Origin: Mesorhizobium sp. M1C.F.Ca.ET.210.01.1.1
GTDB lineage: Bacteria > Pseudomonadota > Alphaproteobacteria > Rhizobiales > Rhizobiaceae
Reading direction: 5' to 3'
Assembly: GCF_004791585.1 (NCBI RefSeq)
Contig: NZ_SRUU01000001.1
Coordinates: 310,001-374,000 of the forward strand
DNA: 64,000 bases
Below are positions 45,021 through 53,817 of the stretch, one piece after another. The position numbers were made by a program, and so were the translations under genes. The stretch's first letter is position 1. Every line of letters starts with the position of its first letter. The notes beneath the pieces were generated by a model that did no database searches, was not told the origin of the DNA, and saw only the letters and a list, made by a program, of their open reading frames with translations.

Positions 45021-46085
45021 CTAGAGCGTTCCGGCCGCCGCCTCCGCCATGAAGGCCGGGTCGAACCGCAGCTTGATGTTGCCGGCATCGCCCAGCGTAG
45101 AGCCGTCGGGGAAGCTCATGCCGATCACGTCGACAGTGGGCGCATTGGTGCCCAGAATGCCGTGGCTGAACAGGAAGTTGCGGACGAGATCCATCGTCTT
45201 GGGCAATTCGGCGCCCTTGGTGAACTCGACCGCCTTGGCCGGCTCGAAGAACATCGCCGTCGAGGCGAGCTGGGCATCGAAGCCGGCAAGATCGGTGCCG
45301 GATGCCTTGGCCATCTCTTCCTTGGCCGCTTTGCCTTCGGGCGTGCCGGAGGTCATCAGGCCCATCGCTTCATACCATGCGCCGACGAGCGCCTTGCCGA
45401 GCGCCGGATTGTCCTTCAGCGTCGCGGTGTTGACGACCATCAGGTCGATGATCTCGCCGGGGATCTGCGTCGAATCGAACACCTTGTGGGCACCCGGCAT
45501 GGCGACGATTTCCGAAACCAGCGGATTCCAGGTGACAACCGAGGTGACGTCGCCAGTGCCATAGGCGGCGACCATGTCGGCATCGGAGGTGTTGACCACG
45601 GTGATGTCCTTCTCGGCGAGCCCGACCGTATCCAGCGCGCGTGCCAGCAAGTAGTGAGAGACCGAGAGCTCGACGAGATTGACCTTCTGGCCGGCAATGC
45701 CCTTGAGCGCGGTCTTGTCCTTGAGGATGACGGCATCGTTGCCGTTGGAGAAGTCGCCGACGATCAGCGCGGTGGTGTCGACACCACCGCCGGCGGGGAT
45801 CGACAGCGCGTCCATATTGGTCATCGCGCAACCGTCAAAGCCGCCGGCAGTGTACTGGTTGATGCTCTCGACGTAGTCGTTGATGCGGGTGATCTCGACA
45901 TCGATGCCGTATTTGTCGGCCCATTTCTTCATGATGCCGCTGTCGGCGAGATAGCCCCACGGCATCCAGCCGACATAGATCGACCAGCAGATCTTGAAGT
46001 CTTTCTTGGGCGCCGCTTGCGCGGCCGGGATCAAGGGAAGGCTGAGTGACGCGGCCAGGATGATTGCAGCCAGCTTGCGAAGCAT
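45021..46085 (-). CDS. Guanidine-type ABC importer, substrate-binding protein
   Basis: Periplasmic protein of 354 residues with a Sec signal peptide cleaved after about residue 24 (AAQA/APKK). ICWSIYVGWMPWGYL near 34 and YGIDVEITRINDYVESINQYTAGGFDGCAMTNMD-like content (split over residues 55-90) match the NMT1-type binding proteins of urea-carboxylase regions (TIGR03427), which are linked to guanidine-I riboswitches. The ATG of MLRKLAA has AGGGG 6 bases upstream; longer in-frame starts would lie inside the riboswitch. First gene of the unit. Confidence 0.9.
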   Translation of the reverse strand: MLRKLAAIILAASLSLPLIPAAQAAPKKDFKICWSIYVGWMPWGYLADSGIMKKWADKYGIDVEITRINDYVESINQYTAGGFDGCAMTNMDALSIPAGGGVDTTALIVGDFSNGNDAVILKDKTALKGIAGQKVNLVELSVSHYLLARALDTVGLAEKDITVVNTSDADMVAAYGTGDVTSVVTWNPLVSEIVAMPGAHKVFDSTQIPGEIIDLMVVNTATLKDNPALGKALVGAWYEAMGLMTSGTPEGKAAKEEMAKASGTDLAGFDAQLASTAMFFEPAKAVEFTKGAELPKTMDLVRNFLFSHGILGTNAPTVDVIGMSFPDGSTLGDAGNIKLRFDPAFMAEAAAGTL

Positions 46086-46103
46086 TGCGTGCCCCTGTTT
46101 GCG

Positions 46104-46122
46104 GTCCGGATTGCGTCCGGAC
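46104..46122 (-). other. Hairpin just before the first guanidine-unit ribosome site
   Basis: GTCCGGA and TCCGGAC form a perfect 7-bp stem with a CGCAA loop, ending 8 bases before the AGGGG ribosome site. No T-run follows. It may take part in expression control by the upstream riboswitch. Confidence 0.4.
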
Positions 46123-46177
46123 TTTGTTGGGGGTTCACGGAGCGCGCATCCGGGAGAGGTTCGCGCCAGCAAACCCG

Positions 46178-46293
46178 TGCAGGGTTCTCCCGGGATTTTG
46201 GCCCGCCGTGTTCCGCCGGATGCCTCAATGCATCCATGGCGGTTGCGTCTCTCGGACCAGCACCGTGATCGGCACGGCCGGAACCCTAGACGC
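46178..46293 (-). ncRNA. Guanidine-I riboswitch (ykkC subtype 1)
   Basis: The minus strand carries the conserved blocks in order: TCTAGGGTTCCGG (near 46290), CTGGTCCGAGAG (46260-46249), ACACGGCGGG (46211-46202) and CCCGGGAG (46194-46187). P1 forms between AGGGTTC (46287-46281) and GAACCCT (46187-46181). This is the guanidine-sensing class, which turns genes on when guanidine binds. The gene set downstream (importer, ureohydrolase, nickel proteins) agrees with that ligand. Confidence 0.95.
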
Positions 46294-46311
46294 TCTGCAC
46301 GCCAGGTACGA

Positions 46312-46328
46312 AGCAAGGGCCATGCCAA
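46312..46328 (-). promoter_or_regulatory. Sigma-54 promoter of the guanidine unit
   Basis: TTGGCATG-N4-TTGCT matches the RpoN consensus (TGGCAYR-N4-TTGCW) with exact -24 GG and -12 GC spacing. The start predicted about 12 bases downstream (near 46301) falls just before the riboswitch, as expected. It implies control by a nitrogen-type activator such as NtrC; no clear NtrC site was seen. Confidence 0.75.
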
Positions 46329-46559
46329 TCTGAAAAGCGGCGGCCTGGGGCTGTTTTCCCGGATTCTGAAGGCGACCGCGGTATGCCTATGGCGCAAAAA
46401 TCATCAGTGCCGCCGAAATAAGCAGCATCGTGTCGTGCGACCGTCTCGGATGTTGCATGGGACCGCGCCTCTTCGCGAAATTTGAAAAGGCGCTCGGCGG
46501 TCGCCGCAAACTTTCGTGATTTTCCGGTACTTTGGCTTGGACATTATTTCGCCGGCCAC

Positions 46560-46585
46560 GTAACAAACCGGGGCCGAGACGCGAA
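46560..46585 (+). promoter_or_regulatory. Candidate ECF-sigma autoregulatory promoter
   Basis: GTAAC (46560-46564) and CGAA (46582-46585) are 17 bases apart, upstream of the sigma gene. The pair resembles the GTAAC and CGAA elements recalled for NrsF-linked sigma factors such as Caulobacter SigF. Autoregulation is inferred. The rest of the 300-bp gap shows no further feature. Confidence 0.4.
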
Positions 46586-46604
46586 CATCGGGGGTAAACT
46601 TCTT

Positions 46605-47141
46605 GTGACCGGCAAGGACGAGGCCGAACTTTCCCGGCTGCTCAGGGCCGCGATCGCGGGAGACGAAAGGGCTTATGCCGACTTTCTGCACCGGACAGCC
46701 GCTCTCGTTCGCGGCTTCGTCCGGCGCAAGATCGTTCAGGGCGGGGTCGACCCCGAGGATGTCGTGCAGGAAACCTTGCTGGCCATTCACGTCAAACGTC
46801 ACACCTGGCGCGAGGATGCGCCGGTGCTGCCATGGGTCTATGCGATTGCCCGCTTCAAGCTGATCGACGCGTTCCGCAGGCGCGGGCGTCGGATCGAGAT
46901 CGAGATCGACGAGATCGCCGAGACTTTCGCCGAGCCGGAGGTCGAGACAGTCAGCGAGCGCGACATAAACCGGGCGCTCGACGGCCTGCCGCCGGCGCAG
47001 CGCTCCGTGGTCTCGGCGATTTCGGTCGATGGCCGCTCGATCGGCGAGACGGCAGCGAAGCTCGGCGTCAGCGAGACCGCGGTGCGCGTGTCGCTGCATC
47101 GCGGCCTTGCCGCGATCGCCAAAAGGTTCGGACGGCAGTGA
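46605..47141 (+). CDS. ECF-family RNA polymerase sigma factor
   Basis: A 178-residue group IV sigma factor. Region 2 includes RAYADFLHRTAALVRGFV and DPEDVVQETLLAIHVKRHTW (split near residues 20-60), with FKLIDAFRRRGRR for promoter opening; region 4 is LPPAQRSVVSAISVDGRSIGETAAKLGVSETAVRVSLHRGL in parts from about residue 122. The GTG start at VTGKDEAE has GGGGG 10 bases upstream and fits the usual length; the longer frame is untypical. It is followed at once by an NrsF-type anti-sigma gene. Inducing stress unknown; relatives respond to oxidants or metals. Confidence 0.92.
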   Translation: MTGKDEAELSRLLRAAIAGDERAYADFLHRTAALVRGFVRRKIVQGGVDPEDVVQETLLAIHVKRHTWREDAPVLPWVYAIARFKLIDAFRRRGRRIEIEIDEIAETFAEPEVETVSERDINRALDGLPPAQRSVVSAISVDGRSIGETAAKLGVSETAVRVSLHRGLAAIAKRFGRQ

Positions 47142-47142
47142 C

Positions 47143-47781
47143 ATGAGAACCGAGGATCTCATCAAGGCGCTCGACGCCGACGCCCGCAGCAAGGAGATGC
47201 CGCTGGCGTCGGCCTGGTGGGTGGCCTTCGGTGCCGCGGCGGTTGTCGCGGCGGCGGCCTTCTTCATGACCATCGGCCCGCGCCCCGACATCATGCCGGC
47301 CATGCACACCATGCGCTTCCTTTCCAAATTCGTCTTCACGCTGGCGCTTGCCGCCAGCGCCTTTGCCCTGATTCGCGTCCTGTCGACGCCCGGCGCATCG
47401 GCGGCCCGGGCGTCCGCCTGGATGGTCGTTGCGCCGTTGCTGGTTGGCGTTGCCGTCGTTCTGGAACTGTTTGCCGTGCCCTCCGCTGAATGGGGCAGGC
47501 GCCTCGTCGGCTCCAATTGGTACATCTGCCTGACTTTCATCCCGCTGATCGGCATCGGTCCGCTCGCCGTCTTTCTCGCGGCGTTGCGTCACGGCGCGCC
47601 GACGCGGCCGGTGCTGGCCGGCGCGGTTGCAGGCTTGCTATCGGGCGGCTTGGCGGCGACCTTCTATGCCGCGCACTGCTTCGACGATTCGCCGCTGTTC
47701 GTGGCCACCTGGTACACGATCGCCGTCGCCATCCTCGCGATGCTCGGCGCCGTAGGCGGGCGGCTTTTCGTCCGCTGGTAG
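47143..47781 (+). CDS. NrsF/DUF1109-type anti-sigma membrane protein
   Basis: Integral membrane protein of 212 residues with six predicted helices and a short cytoplasmic N-terminus (MRTEDLIKALDADA). This is the NrsF pattern, which holds its ECF sigma factor at the membrane until a signal acts on periplasmic cysteines; here Cys in WYICLTFI and AAHCFDDSP are candidates. Its ATG follows the sigma stop by one base, so the two are translationally coupled. Confidence 0.88.
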   Translation: MRTEDLIKALDADARSKEMPLASAWWVAFGAAAVVAAAAFFMTIGPRPDIMPAMHTMRFLSKFVFTLALAASAFALIRVLSTPGASAARASAWMVVAPLLVGVAVVLELFAVPSAEWGRRLVGSNWYICLTFIPLIGIGPLAVFLAALRHGAPTRPVLAGAVAGLLSGGLAATFYAAHCFDDSPLFVATWYTIAVAILAMLGAVGGRLFVRW

Positions 47782-47891
47782 GTTCGCACACCGATCCTTA
47801 ATCATGCCGGCAATTGTTTGCCGGTTAGCGGTGCGGCCGCTGCCGCCCATGCAACCATTCCTTAAAATCGATTCTACAGGGTTGTGGCGGC

Positions 47892-49883
47892 GTGCAGTTG
47901 CGCACTGGGTGGGATCGCATTGTGGCGTGGTTGAGTTGGAAAGGTCCGCGGGCTGGCAAAAGCGCCGTGCCCGTCTTGATGACAGCCGGCATCGTTGCCG
48001 TGGCGGCATCGATCTTGTCACCGGGCTTTCAGCTCAGCGTCGAGGCCCTCAGGCTGGGCCTGCAGCTGTCGATGGCCGTCGTCGGGGCGTCGCTTTTCCT
48101 TTTCGCACTGTTCGTTGGGCGGATTGCGGATGACCATCGGCAGATCGCCGAGAGCGAGCAGCGCTTCCGGCGCGCGATGGAGGATTCGGCGATCGGCGTC
48201 GCCATCGTCGGCCTGGACGGCCGCATCCTCCAGACCAATCCCGCCTTCGCCGCGATGCTCGGTTACAGCCGGGCGGAAATCGAGGCGCTCACCTTCTTCC
48301 AGATCACGCATCCCGATGATCTGCAGATCGGCCGCGAGACGATGATCGCGCTGAAGGAGGGAAAGATCGATTCCTTCCATTTCGAGAAGCGCTACCTCAG
48401 GAAGGACGGCACTCCGGTCTGGGCGCAGCTTGCCGGGTCGGTCATCCGCGAAGAGGAGACCCGTCGCCCGCTCTATCTCGTGTCGCAGATCGAGGACATC
48501 GATGCGCGCAAACAGGCCGAAGCGCGCGTCGCCGAAGCCGAAACGCGCTGGAACTTCGCGCTGACCAGCGCCGGGCAGGGCGTCTGGAGCCTCGACATGC
48601 GCAAGGGCGGCACGACCTACTCCGAAACCTGGGTGAGGATGCTCGGCTATGACGATGGCGAGCTGGATGGCGATCCCGACCTCTGGCTGACGATGATCCA
48701 CCCGGACGACCGCGGGCGCGTCGCCGAGGCGGACCGGGTGCATCTCGCCGACGAGACGCCGTTCTTCGAGGCCGAGTTCCGGATGCGCCACAAGGACGGC
48801 CACTGGGTCTGGATCCTCGACCGCGGCAAGGCGATCGAGCGCGACGGCGAGGGCCGACTGATCCGGGCCATCGGCAGCCTGACCGACATCACCGAGCGCA
48901 AGGAAGCCGAAGAACGTCTCAAGGTCTCGGCGGCCATGCTGGCCGATGAGAAGGAACGGCTCAGGGTGACGCTGCAGTCGATCGGCGACGCGGTGATCTG
49001 CACCGATGCCGCCAACCGCATCACCTTCATGAACCCGGTCGCCGAAAAGCTGACCGGCGTTGCCGCCGGCGAAGCGCTGGGCAAGGGGCTCGGCCATGTC
49101 TATTGGGCGGTCGACGAGGAAACAGGGCAGAGGATCGGCCTGACGCAGCCTTCCGCCGGCGACCGCCACCATTGCGACCAGAACGCCCGCGCCGTGCTCG
49201 TCCGGCGCGACGACACGCGCTGCAGCATCCGCCAAATGGTGTCGCCGATCATCAACGACCGCAACGAGTTCTGCGGGCTCGTGATCGTCTTCCAGGATTT
49301 CACCGACGCGCGCGCCTTGCAGCGTCAGCTGGCCTATGCCGCGGCCCATGACGCGCTGACCGGGCTCGCCAACCGTTCGAGCTTCATCCGCACGATGGAG
49401 GAGCTGGTCGATCAGTGCCGTCCCGACGGCGGCGAGCACCAGTTCATGTTCGTCGACCTCGATCATTTCAAGGCGGTCAACGATACCGGCGGGCATGCCG
49501 CCGGCGATGCGCTGCTGAAGCGCGTCGCGGACGCCATCCGCAACGTGCTCGGGCCGGAGGATATCGTCGCCCGCCTTGGCGGCGACGAGTTCGCCGTCAT
49601 CCTGAAATCGGGCGCATCAGCGCGGGCCGAGATCGCGGCGCGCTCGATCATCGATGCTATCCGCAACCTGAATTTCAGCTGGGATGGCCGCTCGCATTCG
49701 ATCGGCGCCAGCATCGGGCTCGCACCGATCCGCGCCGGTTGCGGCGAGGTGGACGAGATCATCGCCCGGGCGGACGCCGCCTGCTATGCGGCCAAGGCAG
49801 CCGGAAGGGGTTGCGTTTCGGCGGCTCCGGACGACGTCGCGAAAGACGAGGCGGCGCCTCTAGCGCTTGCCGCGGCATCCTGA
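47892..49883 (+). CDS. Membrane PAS-PAS-PAS-GGDEF diguanylate cyclase
   Basis: A 663-residue protein with two N-terminal helices (about residues 26-47 and 54-75), three PAS modules (about 90-210, 215-345 and 350-470; each has a Trp/His core such as ITHPDD and MIHPDDRG) and a GGDEF domain from about 490. The GGDEF motif is intact (RLGGDEFAVI), so cyclic-di-GMP synthesis is likely. No EAL domain follows. The start is GTG with AGGG upstream. It stands alone after the sigma/anti-sigma pair. Confidence 0.9.
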   Translation: MQLRTGWDRIVAWLSWKGPRAGKSAVPVLMTAGIVAVAASILSPGFQLSVEALRLGLQLSMAVVGASLFLFALFVGRIADDHRQIAESEQRFRRAMEDSAIGVAIVGLDGRILQTNPAFAAMLGYSRAEIEALTFFQITHPDDLQIGRETMIALKEGKIDSFHFEKRYLRKDGTPVWAQLAGSVIREEETRRPLYLVSQIEDIDARKQAEARVAEAETRWNFALTSAGQGVWSLDMRKGGTTYSETWVRMLGYDDGELDGDPDLWLTMIHPDDRGRVAEADRVHLADETPFFEAEFRMRHKDGHWVWILDRGKAIERDGEGRLIRAIGSLTDITERKEAEERLKVSAAMLADEKERLRVTLQSIGDAVICTDAANRITFMNPVAEKLTGVAAGEALGKGLGHVYWAVDEETGQRIGLTQPSAGDRHHCDQNARAVLVRRDDTRCSIRQMVSPIINDRNEFCGLVIVFQDFTDARALQRQLAYAAAHDALTGLANRSSFIRTMEELVDQCRPDGGEHQFMFVDLDHFKAVNDTGGHAAGDALLKRVADAIRNVLGPEDIVARLGGDEFAVILKSGASARAEIAARSIIDAIRNLNFSWDGRSHSIGASIGLAPIRAGCGEVDEIIARADAACYAAKAAGRGCVSAAPDDVAKDEAAPLALAAAS

Positions 49884-49892
49884 GCGCCGAAA

Positions 49893-50010
49893 GCGCCAGG
49901 GCGTTCCATCGTTCACGGAAACGACGAACCGCTCTATCGCTTTGCTCTCTTTGTTTTCACGCAATTCCGGACGGAAAACCGTTTCACACTTTTCCCGGAA
50001 ATTGCTCTGG
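49893..50010. repeat. Intergenic palindromic repeat, family D copy 3
   Basis: CGAACCGCTCTATCG, then TTTTCACGCAATTCCGGACG, then AAAACCGTTTCACAC, then TTTTCCCGGAAATTGCTCT. It is the longest of the four copies. It lies between convergent genes for the GGDEF protein and hydroxybutyryl-CoA dehydrogenase. Confidence 0.75.
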
Positions 50011-50021
50011 TCAGCGAGGGA

Positions 50022-50900
50022 TCAGCGCGTCGGCACCGGGTGGTCGCCGCGATAGTCGTAGAAGCCGCGGCCGGTCTTGCGGCCGAGCCAGCCGGCCTCG
50101 ACATATTTGACCAGCAGCGGGCAGGGGCGATACTTCGAGTCCGACAGGCCCTCATGCAGCACCTGCATGATCGACAGGCAGGTGTCGAGGCCGATGAAAT
50201 CGGCAAGCTGCAGCGGGCCCATCGGATGATTGGCGCCGAGCCGCATGGCGGTGTCGATGGCGTCGACCGTGCCGACGCCCTCGTAGAGCGTATAGATCGC
50301 CTCGTTGATCATCGGCAGCAGGATGCGGTTGACGATGAAGGCCGGGAAATCCTCCGAGACGGTGATCGTCTTGTCGAGCTGCTTCACGAACGTCTTGGCC
50401 GCCTCGAAGGTCTGGTCCTCGGTGGCGATGCCGCGTACCAGCTCGACCAGCTTCATCACCGGCACCGGGTTCATGAAATGTATGCCGATGAAGCGCTCCG
50501 GCCGGTCGGTCTGGGCGGCGAGCCGGGTGATCGAGATCGACGAGGTATTGGTCGCCAGGATCGCTTCCGGATTGAGCTGCGGACAGAGCTGCGCATAGAT
50601 CTTGCGCTTGACCGTCTCGTCCTCCGTCGCCGCCTCGATCACGAGATCGGCGGCGGCGAGATCGGCCATGGCGTCGGCCGACGAAATGCGCGCCATCGCC
50701 TCGTTGCGCGCCTTCTCCTCGAGCTTCCCGGAACCGACCTGGCGGGCCATGTTGCCGCTGATGGTGGCAATGCCCTTCTCGATCCGGTCTGACGAGAGGT
50801 CATGGATCAGAACCTTGTAGCCGGCCAGCGCAGAGACATGGGCGATACCGCCACCCATTTGGCCCGCGCCGACAATACCGATCGTCTCGATCTTGCTCAT
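50022..50900 (-). CDS. hbd: 3-Hydroxybutyryl-CoA dehydrogenase
   Basis: NAD(P)-dependent oxidation of 3-hydroxybutyryl-CoA, in butyrate or polyhydroxybutyrate-related metabolism. The 292-residue product has GIVGAGQMGGGIAH at residues 8-21, the catalytic HFMNPVPVMKLVELV region near 138 (His), and the C-terminal domain GRKTGRGFYDY. MSKIETIG is the start. It lies downstream of etfBA on the same strand, and electron-transfer flavoprotein often serves acyl-CoA dehydrogenases, so the context is fatty-acyl metabolism. A repeat (family D) and a terminator separate it from etfA. Confidence 0.93.
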   Translation of the reverse strand: MSKIETIGIVGAGQMGGGIAHVSALAGYKVLIHDLSSDRIEKGIATISGNMARQVGSGKLEEKARNEAMARISSADAMADLAAADLVIEAATEDETVKRKIYAQLCPQLNPEAILATNTSSISITRLAAQTDRPERFIGIHFMNPVPVMKLVELVRGIATEDQTFEAAKTFVKQLDKTITVSEDFPAFIVNRILLPMINEAIYTLYEGVGTVDAIDTAMRLGANHPMGPLQLADFIGLDTCLSIMQVLHEGLSDSKYRPCPLLVKYVEAGWLGRKTGRGFYDYRGDHPVPTR

Positions 50901-50949
50901 TACCCCGATCCCGTCTGAAGCCTCTCCGCTTCTGCGAAACATGGAGACG

Positions 50950-51010
50950 CTTCCTTTTGTTTCTCACAATTCCGGACGGAAGACCGCTAGGCACTTTTCC
51001 CGGAATTGCT
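50950..51010. repeat. Intergenic palindromic repeat, family D copy 4
   Basis: TTCTCACAATTCCGGACGGA then AGACCGCTAGGC then TTTTCCCGGAATTGCT. The outer AATTCCGG and CCGGAATT arms pair. It lies between hbd and the etfA terminator. Confidence 0.75.
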
Positions 51011-51048
51011 TTTTTAAGCCATGGCGGCCTGCTTTTTGTGCAGTGCAA

Positions 51049-51085
51049 ACTAAAAGGGCGGGGCGACTTCGTCTACCCCACCCTT
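51049..51085 (-). terminator. Intrinsic terminator after etfBA
   Basis: On the minus strand AAGGGTGGGG pairs with CCCCGCCCTT (one wobble), with a 12-base loop, followed by TTTTAGTTT. It lies 30 bp after the etfA stop. Confidence 0.8.
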
Positions 51086-51114
51086 CGGATTTTAATATGC
51101 CGGAGTTGATGACG

Positions 51115-52044
51115 TCAAAGCGCCTTTTGCAGCTCCGGCAGGATGACGAAGAGATCGCCGACGAGACCGTAGTCGGCAACCTGGAAGATCGGCGCTTCCT
51201 CGTCCTTGTTGATGGCGACGATGACCTTCGAATCCTTCATGCCGGCCAGATGCTGGATGGCGCCGGAAATGCCGACGGCGATGTAGAGATCGGGGGCGAC
51301 CACCTTGCCGGTCTGGCCGACCTGCCAGTCGTTGGGGGCGTAACCGGCGTCTACCGCGGCACGCGAGGCACCGACGGCGGCGCCGAGCTTGTCGGCGACG
51401 GGCAGGATCACTTCCTGGAACTTCTCCGACGAGCCCAAAGCGCGGCCGCCCGAGATGATGATCTTGGCCGAGGTCAGCTCCGGACGGTCGGTCTCCGAGA
51501 GCTTGTTCTCGACGAAAGTGGAGAGGCCCGGATTGGCCGCGGCGCCAACAGTCTCAACCGAGGTCGACCCGCCCTCGGCGGCTGCCTGGAAGGAGGCGGT
51601 ACGCACGGTGATCACCTTCTTGGCGTCGGTCGACTGCACGGTCTGGATGGCGTTGCCGGCATAGATCGGTCGCTTGAAGGTGTCGGGCGAGACCACCTCG
51701 ATGATCTCCGACACCTGCGCGACATCGAGCAGCGCGGCGACGCGCGGCGCGACGTTCTTGCCCGACGAGGTCGCCGGGGCAATGATCGTGTCGTAGGAAC
51801 CAGCCAGCGCGACCACGAGCGCGGCCAGCGGCTCCGCCAGGCGCTCGGCCAGCTCGTCGGCCTCGGCCAGCAGCACCTTGCGAACGCCCTTCAGCTTGGC
51901 GGCGGCGTCGGCGGCGGCCTTGGCGCCCTTGCCGGCGACCAGCACGTCGACGTCCGAGCCGATCTGGAGGGCCGCCGACAGCGCCTTGGCGGTCTGGTCG
52001 GAAAGGCTTGCGTTGTCGTGTTCGGCGATGAGGAGAATTGCCAT
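51115..52044 (-). CDS. etfA: Electron transfer flavoprotein alpha subunit
   Basis: Binds FAD and carries electrons from acyl-CoA and other dehydrogenases to ETF-ubiquinone oxidoreductase. The 309-residue protein has the FAD-binding C-terminal domain with [10 protein letters not shown] near residue 198, [12 protein letters not shown] near 225, [26 protein letters not shown] (split near residues 245-270) and the terminal NKDEEAPIF. It follows etfB by 23 bp and ends just before a strong terminator. Confidence 0.95.
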   Translation of the reverse strand: MAILLIAEHDNASLSDQTAKALSAALQIGSDVDVLVAGKGAKAAADAAAKLKGVRKVLLAEADELAERLAEPLAALVVALAGSYDTIIAPATSSGKNVAPRVAALLDVAQVSEIIEVVSPDTFKRPIYAGNAIQTVQSTDAKKVITVRTASFQAAAEGGSTSVETVGAAANPGLSTFVENKLSETDRPELTSAKIIISGGRALGSSEKFQEVILPVADKLGAAVGASRAAVDAGYAPNDWQVGQTGKVVAPDLYIAVGISGAIQHLAGMKDSKVIVAINKDEEAPIFQVADYGLVGDLFVILPELQKAL

Positions 52045-52067
52045 TTTTCTTGTCCTTTCCCGATCCC

Positions 52068-52817
52068 TTACAGAACGCCGGCTTCGTTCTTGAGCTTCTC
52101 GACCAGCTCGGCGACGCTCTTGACCTTGACGCCCGCCTTGCGGCCGCCGGGCTCCTCGGTCTTGATCACCTTGAGACGCGGCTTGACGTCGGCGCCGTAG
52201 TCGGCAGGGCTCTTCTCGTCGAGCGGCTTCTTCTTGGCCTTCATGATGTTTGGCAGCGAGGCATAGCGCGGCTGGTTGAGGCGGAGGTCGGCGGTCACGA
52301 TCGCCGGCATCTTCAGCTCCACCGTCTGCAGACCGCCGTCGACCTCGCGCGTCACCTTGGCATGATCGCCGGCGAGCTCAACCTTGGAGGCGAAGGTGCC
52401 CTGAGCCCAGCCAAGCAGCGCCGCCAGCATCTGGCCGGTCTGATTGCTATCGTCGTCGATCGCCTGCTTGCCGAGGATGACGAGTCCCGGCTTCTCGGCC
52501 TCGACCACGCCCTTCAGCACCTTGGCGACGCCGAGCGGCTCGGTCTGCTCGTCGGTCTTGACTAGGATGGCGCGGTCGGCGCCCATGGCGAGCGCGGTGC
52601 GGAGCGTCTCCTGCGCCTGCTGCGGGCCGATCGAGACGACGATGATCTCCTCGGCCTTGCCGGCTTCCTTGATCCGGATCGCTTCCTCGACCGCGATCTC
52701 GTCGAACGGGTTCATCGCCATCTTGACGTTGGCAAGCTCGACGCCCAGCCCATCGGCTTTCACCCGGACCTTGACGTTCGCATCCACAACCCGCTTCACG
52801 GGCACAAGGATCTTCAT
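52068..52817 (-). CDS. etfB: Electron transfer flavoprotein beta subunit
   Basis: Partner of EtfA that binds AMP. The 249-residue length is normal. [18 protein letters not shown] opens the protein; [16 protein letters not shown] near residue 38 and [27 protein letters not shown] near 117-143 (split) are family motifs. It leads the etfBA unit. A GC-rich palindrome lies 82 bp upstream. Confidence 0.95.
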   Translation of the reverse strand: MKILVPVKRVVDANVKVRVKADGLGVELANVKMAMNPFDEIAVEEAIRIKEAGKAEEIIVVSIGPQQAQETLRTALAMGADRAILVKTDEQTEPLGVAKVLKGVVEAEKPGLVILGKQAIDDDSNQTGQMLAALLGWAQGTFASKVELAGDHAKVTREVDGGLQTVELKMPAIVTADLRLNQPRYASLPNIMKAKKKPLDEKSPADYGADVKPRLKVIKTEEPGGRKAGVKVKSVAELVEKLKNEAGVL

Positions 52818-52898
52818 TTTCCTGTCACCTCTCCTGAGATCGTCGGGCGCGCTATAGCAGCGTGCGCCTTGTCAGAGTTGTCGAAAGCCGACATTCCG

Positions 52899-52915
52899 GG
52901 GCGGATTATCCGCCC
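52899..52915. other. GC-rich palindrome between etfB and rhomboid gene
   Basis: GGGCGGA and TCCGCCC flank TTA. No T-run follows on either strand. It lies after the leftward rhomboid gene and before etfB, so it could be a weak stop or a regulatory site. Confidence 0.4.
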
Positions 52916-52982
52916 GGTGTGGTGGCGTTTCCGTAGTGGCGGCGATCCGGCGCGTCAATATGCATGGCGCATTCAAATCGGT

Positions 52983-53792
52983 TCAGTCCTGAGGCGACGC
53001 GGCTCCGCGGCCCCACTGCGGCGCCGGCCTCGCCGGGGTTTCGTGACTTGCGCCAGGCTCGGTCGGGACGGGCGCCTGCTCAACCGTCGGCGTGGGGCTC
53101 GGCTCGCCGTCGGCGCCGGCAAGCAGCGGCACGCCGCGGCTGCGCAGGACTAGCACCAGGACGGATCCCGCGATGATGCCGCCGATATGGCAGGCCCAGG
53201 AAATCTGGTCCTCGCCGCCCGCGGCAAACATCACGATCTGGAACAGGATCCAGAGGATGAGCGGGATGAAGGCGGGAATGCGCAGCGGAATGCGCGCAAA
53301 GGCCAATACCCACACCTTAACCCTCGGATAGAGGATCAGGTAGGCGGCGACCACGCCGGCGATGGCGCCCGAGGCGCCGATCAGCGGCACCTGCGAATCC
53401 CAGCCTACCAAGCCTTGAACGAACGCGCCCGCCGCCGCGCAGGCGAGATAGAAGATCAGGTAGCGAACATGTCCGAGCGCATCCTCGACATTGTCGCCGA
53501 ACACCCACAGGAACAGCATGTTGCCGCCGAGATGGAAGATATCGGCATGCAGGAAGGAATAGGTGAGATAGCTGAGGCTTTCGGGAATGATGACGAATTC
53601 GGGCGACAGCTCGACCTTGTCATGGACGACGGACGGGATGAAGCCGAGGCCAAGCACCGCGGCGTTGGTGAAGTTCTCGCCGCCGAGGGTGGTCGCGAGA
53701 TAGACCAGGGCATTCGCCGCGATAAGGCCGATCGTCACATATTGCAGGCGGATGTGGCGCAGCCTGTTGGTGTCGTAGAGCGGGATAAACAT
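52983..53792 (-). CDS. Rhomboid-family intramembrane serine protease
   Basis: A 269-residue integral membrane protease with about six helices. The catalytic dyad is placed at Ser 141 in LIGASGAIAG and His 202 in WACHIGG; the supporting HLGGNMLFLWVFG motif with His 87 and Asn 91 is present. The C-terminal tail is proline-rich and cytoplasmic. GGAGGA precedes the ATG of MFIPLYDT. It is followed on the minus strand by etfBA, but a 165-bp gap separates them. Substrate unknown. Confidence 0.9.
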   Translation of the reverse strand: MFIPLYDTNRLRHIRLQYVTIGLIAANALVYLATTLGGENFTNAAVLGLGFIPSVVHDKVELSPEFVIIPESLSYLTYSFLHADIFHLGGNMLFLWVFGDNVEDALGHVRYLIFYLACAAAGAFVQGLVGWDSQVPLIGASGAIAGVVAAYLILYPRVKVWVLAFARIPLRIPAFIPLILWILFQIVMFAAGGEDQISWACHIGGIIAGSVLVLVLRSRGVPLLAGADGEPSPTPTVEQAPVPTEPGASHETPARPAPQWGRGAASPQD

Positions 53793-53817
53793 CGGATCCT
53801 CCCGCCATACCTGATTG

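Noticed and set aside
46381..46480. NtrC-type enhancer upstream of the sigma-54 promoter.
   Set aside because: Only weak dyads (such as TGCGACC and GGATGTTGCA) are seen; not close enough to the GCACC-N5-GGTGC type pattern.
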